64,000 bases of DNA from Elusimicrobiales bacterium (lineage in GTDB: Bacteria; Elusimicrobiota; Elusimicrobia; Elusimicrobiales; UBA9959): assembly GCA_026419335.1 (NCBI GenBank), contig JANZZP010000041.1:1-64000 (forward strand), read 5' to 3'. A program made the translations under genes and the position numbers. The notes below the pieces were generated by a model that did no database searches, was not told the origin of the DNA, and saw nothing but the letters and a program-made list of their open reading frames with translations. This document shows, piece after piece, positions 18,635-27,725 of the stretch (the first letter of the stretch is position 1; every line of letters starts with the position of its first letter).

Positions 18635-19353
18635 ATAATTTTAAAAATCTTAAAGACATATATTTGATACTATATGATTATTACGGTCCTCAAGGGTGGT
18701 GGCCTGTAACATCTGATGGAAATATTCCAGTTTATAGAAAAAATTTTTTTGGCCCTCTATCTGAAAACGAATGTTTTGAAATATCATGTGGAGCAATATT
18801 AACACAAAATGTTTCATGGAAAAATGTAGAAAAATGTATAATAAACTTAAAAAAAGCTAATTTTTTGTCATTTGAAAAAATATTAAATTCTTCACCATCT
18901 GAAATATCATTGCTTATTAAATCAAGTGGATACTATAGACAAAAAACTATAAAACTAAAGAATTTTTCAAAATGGTTAGAACTTCAAGGTGGAAGCTTGA
19001 AAAAAATATTTAAAAAAGATCCTAAAAAAATAAGAGGAGAATTGCTTGGTATAAGCGGAATAGGTAAGGAAACTGCTGACTCTATATTATTATATGCTGG
19101 GTATTTTCCATTTTTTGTAGTAGATACTTATACTAAACGATTATTAAATAGAATTTATTCTACTAATATATCAAATTATGATGAAATACAAAAAATATTT
19201 CATTCAAATATTAAGAATGATTTCAAGATTTTTAATGAATATCATGCTCTTATAGTTGAACATTCAAAAAAATTTTGTAAGAAACAAACAAATGATTGTA
19301 AAAATTGCCCACTTATAAAGTTATGCTTGGAGGGACAAAAATATGCTAATTGA
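18631..19353 (+). CDS. Endonuclease III-family DNA glycosylase (HhH-GPD, 4Fe-4S)
   Basis: The protein has 240 residues. Family marks are the early ILTQNVSWKNVEKC segment, the helix-hairpin-helix LLGISGIGKETAD, the catalytic Asp in VVDTYTKRLL, and a C-terminal Fe-S loop (CKKQTNDCKNCPLIKLC). At the place of the catalytic Lys of Nth (GRKTAN) the sequence is GKETAD, so the lyase lysine is absent. This points to a monofunctional glycosylase such as the MagIII-type 3-methyladenine glycosylases rather than a true endonuclease III. It acts in base excision repair. Start overlaps the receiver gene by 4 bp. Confidence 0.88.
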   Translation: MNNFKNLKDIYLILYDYYGPQGWWPVTSDGNIPVYRKNFFGPLSENECFEISCGAILTQNVSWKNVEKCIINLKKANFLSFEKILNSSPSEISLLIKSSGYYRQKTIKLKNFSKWLELQGGSLKKIFKKDPKKIRGELLGISGIGKETADSILLYAGYFPFFVVDTYTKRLLNRIYSTNISNYDEIQKIFHSNIKNDFKIFNEYHALIVEHSKKFCKKQTNDCKNCPLIKLCLEGQKYAN

Positions 19354-20371
19354 AAAAATAGAAAAATTATTAAATAATGGAGAGATAAATAGAGCAAAAA
19401 AAATTATTAATAAAATAAAAACTGATAAAATGCATTACTATTATTATGCTGCTGAAGCAGAGAGAATGAGAGGTATGATTTCAAAATCTATATCCTTATT
19501 TAAAAAATCATTGAAATTCGTAGATAACGACAATTTTAAGTTTAAAATACTAATAAAACTAATATCACTATCAAGAACTATTGGTAATATTATTGATTCG
19601 AAAAGGTATATTGAAATAGCTAAAAAAATAAACTCAAAATCAGAAGAGTTTTTAATTGAAAAAGCAATGTATTTAAGATTAATAGAAAAATATAAAAAAT
19701 CCTTTGAAATTTTTGAAAAATTAAAAAAGAATTATTTTAAAAACAAAGATTATCAAGGAATTTCATACATATTTTGGGCTGAAGCTGGAATTCATAGAAC
19801 CCTAGGAAATATACGCAAATCTATAAATGCGTATAAAAGTTCAATGAAATATGCTGTTAAGTCAAATGATAAAACATTGTACTTATACTCTAAACTTGGA
19901 CTTAGCGGAACTCTTAGAATTGCAGGTAAATTAAAAGATTCATATAAATTTTACTATTCATGTATAAAATTAACTCCAGATGATGATATGTTTGCTAAAG
20001 GATATTCATATTGTGGTACGGCTAATGCCTTAAGACAAATGGGAAAATTTAAACAAGCAATAAAATATTATAAAAAAGCTCTTAATTTTTATAAGAAAGT
20101 GGGAGATGAACCTGATATAGCACTGGTATTATGGGGAATGGCTGAATGTTATAAAAAATATAACATTGACAGAGCTTTAAAAATTATATTACAAGCAAAA
20201 AAATATATAAAAAATAGCCAAGAAATTAGAGGAAAAGTTTTAATTATATTAACAGAATCATATCTTAGATATACTAAAGGTGAAATAAAAAAAGCAAAAA
20301 AATTGTTTAATGCTGCGATAAAATTATCAAATAAACATTCCATCTATACATATATAGAAACCTTTGGATAA
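19343..20371 (+). CDS. TPR-repeat protein
   Basis: The protein has 342 residues, helical and very Lys/Ile-rich, with repeated TPR-like units across the whole length (GMISKSISLFKKSLKF, GTANALRQMGKFKQAIKYYK, KALNFYKKVGDEPDIALVLW). No signal peptide or membrane helix is seen, so it is probably a cytosolic scaffold. A GGAGGG site lies before the ATG, which overlaps the glycosylase gene by 11 bp. No specific function can be given. Confidence 0.75.
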   Translation: MLIEKIEKLLNNGEINRAKKIINKIKTDKMHYYYYAAEAERMRGMISKSISLFKKSLKFVDNDNFKFKILIKLISLSRTIGNIIDSKRYIEIAKKINSKSEEFLIEKAMYLRLIEKYKKSFEIFEKLKKNYFKNKDYQGISYIFWAEAGIHRTLGNIRKSINAYKSSMKYAVKSNDKTLYLYSKLGLSGTLRIAGKLKDSYKFYYSCIKLTPDDDMFAKGYSYCGTANALRQMGKFKQAIKYYKKALNFYKKVGDEPDIALVLWGMAECYKKYNIDRALKIILQAKKYIKNSQEIRGKVLIILTESYLRYTKGEIKKAKKLFNAAIKLSNKHSIYTYIETFG

Positions 20372-20380
20372 ATTGTGATA

Positions 20381-20389
20381 TGATAAAAT
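20381..20389 (+). promoter_or_regulatory. Extended -10 promoter (TGATAAAAT) before lptA
   Basis: The hexamer TAAAAT (20384-20389) ends 7 nt before the ATG at 20397, with TG one base upstream of the hexamer. A transcript would begin at or one base before the start codon. No Shine-Dalgarno is present. Confidence 0.5.
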
Positions 20390-20396
20390 ATAAATT

Positions 20397-21101
20397 ATGA
20401 AAATAATTTTTATATTTTTTGTTTTTTTAAATATTAATATTTTTTCAGAAGAAAATTTTAATGATCTGCTTATGGGGAGTATTGTTAAAAGCGATATGTG
20501 GGAGATAGATAGAATTAAAAAAATAGAAATATTTAAGGGGAACGTTTTTTTTGAAAATAAATTCTATGTTTTTAAATCAGAGAATGCTATATATAATCAT
20601 CAAACAAAAAAATGGGATGTGTTTGGTGATGTATACTGTAAGAAAAAAATAGATTCGATTAAATATATTGAACTTACTTGTGAAAAGGCAATATATGATC
20701 AATATAAACAAAAAGCGATTCTATCATCAAATAGTTCAAAAAAAATAGAAATTAAATATTTTGAATCTTATAATTCAATTTACAAAGCTTTTTCATCTAA
20801 AGCATCTTTAGATATTATAAAAAAGGAAACTCTTTTCAGTGGTAATTTTAAAATAGAATTATCGACTATAACTGGATTTTCTAATCAAGCTATATATAGA
20901 GAGAATAATAATATATTTGAAATGTATCAAAATCCACATATAGAAACATTTAATGATAAATATAATTTATATATCAAAGGAGATAAAATTCTTGTTAATA
21001 TAAAAGAAAAAAGCATCTCTATTTTTTCTAAAGTTTATGGTACAATTTACAAGAGGAAATATGGAATTAATAGCGCAAAATTTAACAAAAAGATATGGTA
21101 A
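20397..21101 (+). CDS. lptA: LptA/OstA-like periplasmic LPS transport protein
   Basis: The protein has 234 residues. A signal peptide (about residues 1-17, ending NIFSEE) is followed by repeated short beta strands of the OstA type (IEIFKGNVFFENKFYVFKSE, AIYNHQTKKWDVFGDV, KGDKILVNIKEKSISIF). LptA forms the periplasmic bridge for LPS. The family sequence is poorly conserved, so the call rests on strand pattern and on position: the next genes encode LptB and an LptC-like lipoprotein. Its 3' end overlaps lptB by 41 bp. Confidence 0.72.
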   Translation: MKIIFIFFVFLNINIFSEENFNDLLMGSIVKSDMWEIDRIKKIEIFKGNVFFENKFYVFKSENAIYNHQTKKWDVFGDVYCKKKIDSIKYIELTCEKAIYDQYKQKAILSSNSSKKIEIKYFESYNSIYKAFSSKASLDIIKKETLFSGNFKIELSTITGFSNQAIYRENNNIFEMYQNPHIETFNDKYNLYIKGDKILVNIKEKSISIFSKVYGTIYKRKYGINSAKFNKKIW

Positions 21102-21780
21102 GAAAATCGTAGTTAATTCTATAACAATAAATTTATCATTATCTGAAATTGTTGGATTATTAGGACCAAATGGTTCTGGAAAATCTACAACTTTTAATAT
21201 GATAATGGGATTTGTAAAACCAGATGAAGGAACTGTAATTTTTAACTCTAAAGAGATTACCCACTATCCAGTATATCGCAGAGCAGAAATTGGTATTGGA
21301 TACCTTGCTCAAGAACCAACTGTATTTAGGGAACTAACTGTTGAAGAAAATATAATGGTTGCTCTTGAAAAAAGAAACTATGATAAAAATACAATAAAAC
21401 AAAAAATTGATATGATTTTAAAAGAATTTTCAATAGATCATTTAAAAAAACAAAAAGCTTCTACATTATCTGGTGGGGAGAAAAGAAGAGTCGAAGTTGC
21501 AAGGGTCATGGCTTTAGAACCTTCTATTATACTTTTAGATGAACCTTTTGTTGGAATAGACCCAATTACTATTTCAGATCTTAAAAAAATTATAACATAT
21601 CTTTCACGTAAAAATATAGGAATATTGATAAGCGATCATAATGTTAGAGAAACACTTCAAATAACGACTCGTGCATATCTTATATATAGAGGTGAAATTG
21701 TTGTAGAAGGAAGTTCCAATGAAATAATAAATAATGAAAAAGCAAAAAGATTTTATCTAGGTTATGATTTTGAAATGTAA
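21061..21780 (+). CDS. lptB: LPS export ABC transporter ATP-binding protein LptB
   Basis: The protein has 239 residues from ATG 21061, chosen because it follows GAGGAA and gives the normal LptB start (MELIAQNLTKRYG). Walker A is GPNGSGKST, the signature LSGGEKRRVEVARVMA and Walker B ILLDEPFVGIDP are diagnostic of LptB. It powers LPS extraction from the inner membrane with LptF/LptG, which are not in the window. It overlaps lptA upstream and the lptC-like gene downstream (17 bp), so translation is probably coupled. Confidence 0.95.
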   Translation: MELIAQNLTKRYGKKIVVNSITINLSLSEIVGLLGPNGSGKSTTFNMIMGFVKPDEGTVIFNSKEITHYPVYRRAEIGIGYLAQEPTVFRELTVEENIMVALEKRNYDKNTIKQKIDMILKEFSIDHLKKQKASTLSGGEKRRVEVARVMALEPSIILLDEPFVGIDPITISDLKKIITYLSRKNIGILISDHNVRETLQITTRAYLIYRGEIVVEGSSNEIINNEKAKRFYLGYDFEM

Positions 21781-22270
21781 TTTATTTATATTTTTTCTAT
21801 TCTTTTTGATATCTTGTTCGGAACTGAAGCTGAATAAAATGCCTGAGACAACATTTATCAAAAACTTAGAAATATCAAGTTACCACCTAGAGAATATTAA
21901 ATGGATACTTAGATGTAAATTTGCTGAAATAGATGAAATAAAAAATACTATTAAATGTAATAACGCAAGTGTTTTTACATATCAAAACAATAAAGTATCA
22001 TCTGAAATGAAATCTCAATATGGATATGCAGATCTTACAAAAAAGTTATTTTATCTTGAAAAAGATGCTATGGTAAAATCGTATTCAGAAAATATTTGGC
22101 TTGTTACTGATAAGATTTACTTTGACTATCATACAGAAAAAATTTTTTCTAATATAAACACAACAATATATAAAAATAACATACGTATAGATTCAAAAGG
22201 ATTCGAAGCTAGTTCTGATTTATCAAATATTAAAATTAAAAAACATACAACACAAATTATAAATAATTAG
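21764..22270 (+). CDS. lptC: LptC-like lipoprotein
   Basis: The protein has 168 residues. A lipobox LISC places the lipid-modified Cys at residue 18. The rest is a beta-strand-rich OstA/LptC-type domain (VFTYQNNKVSSEMKSQYG, DLTKKLFYLEKDAMV, NNIRIDSKGFEAS). LptC normally has a membrane helix; lipoprotein versions are known in several phyla. It links the LptBFG complex to LptA. The order lptA-lptB-lptC with overlaps supports the call. It converges on kdsD with a 4 bp overlap. Confidence 0.75.
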   Translation: MILKCNLFIFFLFFLISCSELKLNKMPETTFIKNLEISSYHLENIKWILRCKFAEIDEIKNTIKCNNASVFTYQNNKVSSEMKSQYGYADLTKKLFYLEKDAMVKSYSENIWLVTDKIYFDYHTEKIFSNINTTIYKNNIRIDSKGFEASSDLSNIKIKKHTTQIINN

Positions 22271-23253
22271 AAGATACCTTCTCTTATTAAATCTCTCTCA
22301 TCAATAATTCCTACTACAACCATTTCATCATCTACGACTGGAATATTATCAATTTTTTTTTCTTCGAATATTTTTGTCGCTTCTATTACTGGTAGATTAT
22401 ATTTAATACTTATTGGATTTTTGCTCATATGAACTACTATTTTATCTGTAAGTTTTATTGAGCTTATATTTCTTCTTATATCACCATCTGTAAAAAAACC
22501 TTTTAATTTTCCTTTTGAATTTACAATAGAAACTGCTCCAAGTGAAGTTTTAGTCATTACTTTTATTGCATCCCTAACAGTTGCTGTTTCTTTAACAATT
22601 GGATTGTCCTTTCCTTTTCTCATTATATCAGAAACCCTAAGATATATTAGTTTTCCAATATTTCCACCTGGATGAACCATAGCAAAATCTTTTTTGCTAT
22701 ATTTTTTTATTTTCATAAGAGTAATGGCTATAGCATCTCCTAATACTAACATTGCAGTTGTTGATGAAGTGGGAATTAAATTGTGAGGACAAGCTTCTCT
22801 TGGTGTGTGTAAAGTTATAGTATATGAAGATAAAAAGGCAAGTTTAGATTGAGCTTTGTTGGTAATAGAAAAAACTTTTATTCCTTTCTTTCTTAAAAAT
22901 TTAGCAAACTTAACAATTTCTGGGCTATCTCCAGAGTTTGATAAAAGTATTGCAATATCATTTTCACTAATAAGTCCTATATCTCCATGAAGTGCTTCAA
23001 CTGGATGAATAAATACAGAATAAGTTCCTGTAGAGACAAAAGTCGCAGATATTTTCCTAGCAATAATCCCAGATTTTCCAACTCCGCTCAATATTACTTT
23101 TCCACGCGTTTTTAATATTGAATCTATGAGTTCAATAAAGTTATTATCAAAACCTTTTTTAATTAAAGCATTCAAAGCATACATTTCTATTTTAACTACA
23201 TCTTTAGCAGTTTTAATAATTAATTTTCTATTTGTTTTTTGGGATTTAACCAT
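22267..23253 (-). CDS. kdsD: D-arabinose 5-phosphate isomerase (SIS plus two CBS domains)
   Basis: The protein has 328 residues. The SIS domain has SGVGKSGIIARKISATF, the family mark HPVEALHGDIGL, and SNSGDSPEI; two CBS domains follow (from about residue 205). The enzyme converts ribulose 5-phosphate to arabinose 5-phosphate, the first step to Kdo. It is last in a leftward operon with kdsA and kdsB, so the LPS-type name KdsD fits better than the capsule paralogue KpsF. The ATG is preceded by GGAG and overlaps the zinc-ribbon gene by 34 bp. Confidence 0.95.
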   Translation of the reverse strand: MVKSQKTNRKLIIKTAKDVVKIEMYALNALIKKGFDNNFIELIDSILKTRGKVILSGVGKSGIIARKISATFVSTGTYSVFIHPVEALHGDIGLISENDIAILLSNSGDSPEIVKFAKFLRKKGIKVFSITNKAQSKLAFLSSYTITLHTPREACPHNLIPTSSTTAMLVLGDAIAITLMKIKKYSKKDFAMVHPGGNIGKLIYLRVSDIMRKGKDNPIVKETATVRDAIKVMTKTSLGAVSIVNSKGKLKGFFTDGDIRRNISSIKLTDKIVVHMSKNPISIKYNLPVIEATKIFEEKKIDNIPVVDDEMVVVGIIDERDLIREGIF

Positions 23254-23483
23254 GGTGTCATCTCCGCAGGAATAATTCGCTGATCATATGGTGGGGGAAT
23301 TTTTTGAAGAATATATCCTGCGACAAAATAAAATATAGTCAAAATTATATATATTAAAGCAAGTGTTTTAAGATGCCATTTTGCATCACAAAACCAAGGA
23401 AGTGGTTTAGCCAAATCAGTTTCACATTTTTTACAATATCTTATACTTGGTTTATTATCAAATCCACAATTAGGACACTTCAT
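23220..23483 (-). CDS. Small zinc-ribbon membrane protein
   Basis: The protein has 87 residues. An N-terminal zinc ribbon (CPNCGF, then CKKCETD) precedes one membrane helix (about 40-58, LALIYIILTIFYFVAGYIL) and a Pro-rich tail. Proteins of this shape are common in bacteria and uncharacterised. It lies between kdsA and kdsD, overlapping both (4 bp with kdsA, 34 bp with kdsD), so it is co-translated with the Kdo genes. A membrane tether or regulator role is only a guess. Confidence 0.75.
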   Translation of the reverse strand: MKCPNCGFDNKPSIRYCKKCETDLAKPLPWFCDAKWHLKTLALIYIILTIFYFVAGYILQKIPPPYDQRIIPAEMTPWLNPKKQIEN

Positions 23484-24313
23484 AATATAGATTTTACTAA
23501 TTTATCAAGCTTAATTAAAACTGAAATAAACTTTTCCACATTTTTTAAAGGAAGAGAATTTGGTCCATCGGAAAGAGCTTTATCTGGGTTTATATGTGTT
23601 TCAAAAAATATACCTGCAATCCCACATGATACTGCTGCTTTAGAGAGTGGGAATATAAATTCCCTATCGCCACCAGTTCTATTACCAAGTCCGCCAGGTT
23701 TTTGAACTGAGTGGGTTGCATCATATATTAGTGGATATTTACAATCTTTCTTTATTATATCAAATGATCTCATATCAACTACTAAGTTATTATATCCAAA
23801 CATGTAACCTCTTTCAGTAATAAGTATTGATTTATTTCCTCTACTTTCAACTTTTTTAACTATATTTTTTACGTCCCAAGGGGCTATAAATTGACCTTTC
23901 TTAATATTTATTATTTTCATTGTGTCTGCTGCTGCAAATAATATATCTGTTTGTCTGCATAAAAAAGCTGGAATTTGTATTATATCACAAACTTGAGCAA
24001 CTATCTCAGCTTGTTCAGGAAGATGAATATCAACCAATATAGGAACATTTAATTTTTTCTTAATCTCTTTTAAAATTTCAATTCCTTCTTTAATTCCAGG
24101 ACCTCTAAAAGAATCCACAGAGCTTCTATTTGCCTTATCAAAAGATGCCTTAGCTATAAATTTTACTCCAGCTTTATTAGTTATTTCTTTTAATTTTTTA
24201 ATAGTTATATAGTAATTTTCAAAACTTTCTATTACACAAGTACCTGCTATAAAAATCAAAGGAGAATTATTAGATATTTCTAAGCAATAATCTTTAAGTC
24301 TTATTTTTCTCAT
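23480..24313 (-). CDS. kdsA: 3-deoxy-D-manno-octulosonate 8-phosphate synthase
   Basis: The protein has 277 residues from ATG 24313, which follows AGAGGT; an upstream TTG is less likely. KdsA condenses phosphoenolpyruvate with arabinose 5-phosphate. Family motifs are KASFDKANRSS, PAFLCRQTD and SDGPNSLPL. The Cys in IAGTCVIES, the His in ATHSVQ, the Glu in FFETH and the Asp in SDGP are the four ligands of the metal-dependent KdsA class; the metal-free class has Asn in place of Cys. The gene overlaps pyrG by 20 bp. Confidence 0.96.
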   Translation of the reverse strand: MRKIRLKDYCLEISNNSPLIFIAGTCVIESFENYYITIKKLKEITNKAGVKFIAKASFDKANRSSVDSFRGPGIKEGIEILKEIKKKLNVPILVDIHLPEQAEIVAQVCDIIQIPAFLCRQTDILFAAADTMKIINIKKGQFIAPWDVKNIVKKVESRGNKSILITERGYMFGYNNLVVDMRSFDIIKKDCKYPLIYDATHSVQKPGGLGNRTGGDREFIFPLSKAAVSCGIAGIFFETHINPDKALSDGPNSLPLKNVEKFISVLIKLDKLVKSIL

Positions 24314-25928
24314 AATCAACCTCTATTAAATTTACTCTCTTCACTAATGCTGCTTTTATAAATTCAACAAAAATAGGATGTGGATAAAGTGGTCTTGAAT
24401 TAAACTCTGGATGAAATTGAACACCTATAAAAAATGGGTGAGTAGGTATCTCTACTATTTCAACTAATTTATCTTTTTTGTTAAATCCAGAAATTTTCAT
24501 ACCTCTCTTTTCAAATTTATCTATATATTCATTATTGAATTCATATCTATGCCTATGTCTTTCATATACAATAGGTTTAGAATATATCTTCCACGCAAGT
24601 GTATTTTTTTTAATATTACATGGATAATTTCCTAGCCGCATAGTACCACCTTTATGTATATTTTTTTGACTTTCCATTAAGGTTATGACTGGGTGAGGTG
24701 TTTTTGAATTAAATTCAGTGGAATTAGCATTTTTTAATCCCAGAACATTTCTAGCAAATTCTATAACACAGCATTGCATACCAAGACATATCCCAAAAAA
24801 AGGAATTTTATTTTCACGTGCTACCTTTATTGCATGAATTTTACCTTCTACACCTCTTTCTCCAAATCCTCCTGGAATAATAAGTCCATCTGATGATTTC
24901 ACTTTTTCTTCAATTTCTAAATTAGATTCTTCAGTATCTAAATAATCTATTTCTACTTTTATACCGTTCATAACTGATGCATGTAAAATAGCTTCATTTA
25001 AGGATTTATAAGAATCTTTTAGTTTAGTATATTTTCCAGCCATAATAATCTTTAAAATTTTTTTTGTAGACATTACCATATCTAACTTATTAACAAATCG
25101 ATCCCACTCAGAAGAATCATATCTATTACTTCTCAATCTCAAAAGCATAAGTATTTGTTCATCAAGAGCTTGCTTTTTGAAAAGAGACGGAACTTCATAT
25201 ATTGTTAATACATTAGGAGCTTCAATTATAGCTTGTGATGGTACAGAAGAAAAAAGAGCTATCTTTTTTTTAATATCAGAAGTTAATGGTTTTTCAGATC
25301 TTGTAACTATTATATCAGGATCAATTCCAATTTCTCTTAACTTTGTAACTGAGTGCTGAGTAGGTTTTGTCTTTAATTCATCGCTAGAACTTAAATAAGG
25401 CACAAGAGTTACATGTATGTAGATAACATCACTTGAATTTCTGTTAAGTTTCATCTGACGTGCTGCTTCTAAGAAAGGTAAGCTTTCTATATCACCAACT
25501 GTACCTCCAATTTCAATTATAGTTATCTCATAACCTTGAGATAATTTTATAAACTTTGATTTTATTTCATCTGTTAAATGTGGTATTACTTGGACTGTTT
25601 GTCCTAAATATTCTCCTCTTCTTTCTTTTTCAATAACATTACTATAAATCTTTCCAGCAGTTATATTATTATCAGCTTTAGTTTTTATATCTACAAACCT
25701 TTCATAATGACCTAAATCTAAATCTGTTTCAGCTCCATCTTCTGTTACAAAAACTTCACCATGTTGAAATGGATTCATAGTTCCTGCATCTACATTAAGA
25801 TATGGGTCACATTTAACCATATTTATCGAAAAGCCATGAGATTTTAAAAGTCTACCTATAGAAGCACTTGTAATTCCCTTCCCAAGAGAACTTACTACAC
25901 CACCAGTTATAAAAATAAACTTACTCAT
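24294..25928 (-). CDS. pyrG: CTP synthase
   Basis: The protein has 544 residues, full length. The N-terminal synthetase domain starts with FITGGVVSSLGKGI and contains DPYLNVDAGTMNP; the C-terminal class I amidotransferase has the nucleophile in GICLGMQCCV and the His/Glu pair in QFHPEFNSRP. It makes CTP from UTP and glutamine. A GGAGGG site precedes the start. Its place between kdsB and kdsA fits the need for CTP in CMP-Kdo formation; the same association occurs in several other Gram-negative groups. Confidence 0.98.
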   Translation of the reverse strand: MSKFIFITGGVVSSLGKGITSASIGRLLKSHGFSINMVKCDPYLNVDAGTMNPFQHGEVFVTEDGAETDLDLGHYERFVDIKTKADNNITAGKIYSNVIEKERRGEYLGQTVQVIPHLTDEIKSKFIKLSQGYEITIIEIGGTVGDIESLPFLEAARQMKLNRNSSDVIYIHVTLVPYLSSSDELKTKPTQHSVTKLREIGIDPDIIVTRSEKPLTSDIKKKIALFSSVPSQAIIEAPNVLTIYEVPSLFKKQALDEQILMLLRLRSNRYDSSEWDRFVNKLDMVMSTKKILKIIMAGKYTKLKDSYKSLNEAILHASVMNGIKVEIDYLDTEESNLEIEEKVKSSDGLIIPGGFGERGVEGKIHAIKVARENKIPFFGICLGMQCCVIEFARNVLGLKNANSTEFNSKTPHPVITLMESQKNIHKGGTMRLGNYPCNIKKNTLAWKIYSKPIVYERHRHRYEFNNEYIDKFEKRGMKISGFNKKDKLVEIVEIPTHPFFIGVQFHPEFNSRPLYPHPIFVEFIKAALVKRVNLIEVDYEKNKT

Positions 25929-25952
25929 AAAACCCTCCTGGGCAATATAAAT

Positions 25953-26699
25953 CTAATTACCATGAAAAGTATCTTTTATATATTTTTCAGCTATTTCAAT
26001 ATCTAATGGAACATCTATAGCTGGAGCAGAATAATCAACTATCTCTGCTCCAATACTCATTCCAATAGAAAGTGCTCTTAATTGTTCTAATCTCTCAAGT
26101 GATTCTATTATTGATTTTGGAACTGTAACAAATTTTTCTAATGACTTTTTCTTATAAACATAAATTCCAATATGTCTATAATAAGGAATTACATTTTTCA
26201 TCTCACTTAAAGAATGATGATAAGGAACTGGAAGTCGAGAAAAATATATAGCTCTTTTGTTTTCAATAACTGCTTTGACAATATTTATATCTGATAATTG
26301 TTCATAGTTTTGTATTGGAGTTACAGCAGTAGTTATATCAAAATTGTTATTTTCATATATAAGTTGTAAAGGTAAAGTAATACATTCTTCCTTTATAAAT
26401 GGTTCATCTCCTTGAACATTTATGTATATATCAGCATCAATTTTAGATGCTACCTCCCAGACTCTATCAGTTCCAGATTGGTGAGTAGAAGAAGTCATTA
26501 ATACTTTTGCTCCATATTTTTCGCAAATTTTAAATACTTTTTCATCTTCTGTAGCAATATAGCAATAAGATATATTTTTTATTTTTTTTACTTTTTCCCA
26601 AACCCACATTACAACAGGTTTACCAGCAAGGTTATATATCACTTTACCTGGAAATCTTGTAGATGAATATCTTGCAGGTATTACAGCACAAACTTTCAT
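25953..26699 (-). CDS. kdsB: CMP-Kdo synthetase
   Basis: The protein has 248 residues. It starts VCAVIPARYSSTRFPGKVI, typical of 3-deoxy-manno-octulosonate cytidylyltransferase, with INVQGDEPFI in the middle and IGIYVYKKKSLEKFV and ESLERLEQLRAL near the end. KdsB activates Kdo with CTP for transfer to lipid A by WaaA, which is encoded at 36701-37966. It overlaps the heptose kinase gene by 4 bp and is followed by pyrG after 24 bp. Confidence 0.97.
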   Translation of the reverse strand: MKVCAVIPARYSSTRFPGKVIYNLAGKPVVMWVWEKVKKIKNISYCYIATEDEKVFKICEKYGAKVLMTSSTHQSGTDRVWEVASKIDADIYINVQGDEPFIKEECITLPLQLIYENNNFDITTAVTPIQNYEQLSDINIVKAVIENKRAIYFSRLPVPYHHSLSEMKNVIPYYRHIGIYVYKKKSLEKFVTVPKSIIESLERLEQLRALSIGMSIGAEIVDYSAPAIDVPLDIEIAEKYIKDTFHGN

Positions 26700-27703
26700 A
26701 TAAACACCTTTTTTAGCTCATCTGGAGAAACCGTTGCTGAACCAATTTTAGAAACTACCACTCCTGCAGCATAGTTAGATAGTATTGCTGATTTTAAAAT
26801 ATTTTTCGATATAACATAAGATATTGAAGCAACAGAAATAACTGTATCGCCTGCTCCTGTAACATCAAATACTTCTTTTGCTGAAGTAGGTATATGAGTT
26901 ATTTTTAATTTTGATGATAAATTATCAAAGACACTCATCCCCTGTTCGCTTCTGGTTATGATTAAAGTTTCAAGAGAAAGTTTTTTTATAATCTCTCTGC
27001 CTATTTCTTCTATTGCTTTATCATCTCGACTTATTTCTAACTTCCTCATTCCACCAAAAGCTTCCTGAATATTGGGTGTCATTGAGGTAACTTTTTTATA
27101 TGACATAAAATGTTCAACTTTTGGATCTACAAATATAGGAAGTTTCTTCCTTTTTGCGCAATTAATTGAATAGTCAATTATATCTTTTGAAAGCACTCCT
27201 TTACCATAGTCTGAAAGTATAATTACATCTGATATATCTATCGCTTTTTTAATGTTATCTTTTATTTTTATTTTAATTGAGTGAGAATACTCAAATTTAG
27301 TTTCATGATCAACTCTTACTACTTGTTGATGTTCAGCTATAATTCTTGTTTTTTGGGTAGTTCTATATTGAGAATCCCTAACTATGAAATTTATATTTAT
27401 ATTATTTGTATTAGAGATAAGTTCTGTGAGTTTGTTTGCTGACTCATCATTACCTATGATAGTAATAAGATTTACCTTTGAATTAAGAGAGGAAATATTC
27501 ACACAAACATTAGCCGCTCCACCTGGTGATAATTTTTCTTTCGTTACTTCTACAATTGGTACCGGAGCTTCTGGGGAGATTCTTTGAACCTTTCCAAAAA
27601 TATAATGATCCAACATTACATCGCCTATTACTAATGCTGAGACTTTTGAAAAATTTGAAATAATCTCAAATGCTTCTTTCTTAGAAATTAAATCTTTTTC
27701 CAT
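26696..27703 (-). CDS. rfaE1: D-glycero-beta-D-manno-heptose 7-phosphate kinase (HldE kinase domain)
   Basis: The protein has 335 residues, a PfkB-family sugar kinase only, without the nucleotidyltransferase half of HldE. Motifs are VLDHYIFG-like MLDHYIFGKVQRISPEAP, SPGGAANVCVN near the start and the catalytic TGAGDTVISVAS near the end. It phosphorylates heptose 7-phosphate in ADP-heptose synthesis; the matching phosphatase GmhB is encoded at 31086. The adenylyltransferase (RfaE2) is not in the window. It is the first gene of the leftward Kdo/heptose operon. Confidence 0.95.
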   Translation of the reverse strand: MEKDLISKKEAFEIISNFSKVSALVIGDVMLDHYIFGKVQRISPEAPVPIVEVTKEKLSPGGAANVCVNISSLNSKVNLITIIGNDESANKLTELISNTNNININFIVRDSQYRTTQKTRIIAEHQQVVRVDHETKFEYSHSIKIKIKDNIKKAIDISDVIILSDYGKGVLSKDIIDYSINCAKRKKLPIFVDPKVEHFMSYKKVTSMTPNIQEAFGGMRKLEISRDDKAIEEIGREIIKKLSLETLIITRSEQGMSVFDNLSSKLKITHIPTSAKEVFDVTGAGDTVISVASISYVISKNILKSAILSNYAAGVVVSKIGSATVSPDELKKVFI

Positions 27704-27709
27704 AAGTAT

Positions 27710-27715
27710 ATTATA
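27710..27715 (-). promoter_or_regulatory. -10 box (TATAAT) 6 nt before the heptose kinase start
   Basis: On the minus strand a perfect TATAAT ends 6 nt before the ATG at 27703, predicting transcription from the start codon itself. It drives the Kdo/heptose operon and lies back-to-back with the promoter of the GT9 gene, with 13 bp between the two hexamers. Confidence 0.5.
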
Positions 27716-27725
27716 TATTTTCTTT

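Noticed and set aside
21037..21060. Upstream start for lptB
   Set aside because: ATG 21061 follows GAGGAA and matches the family N-terminus.
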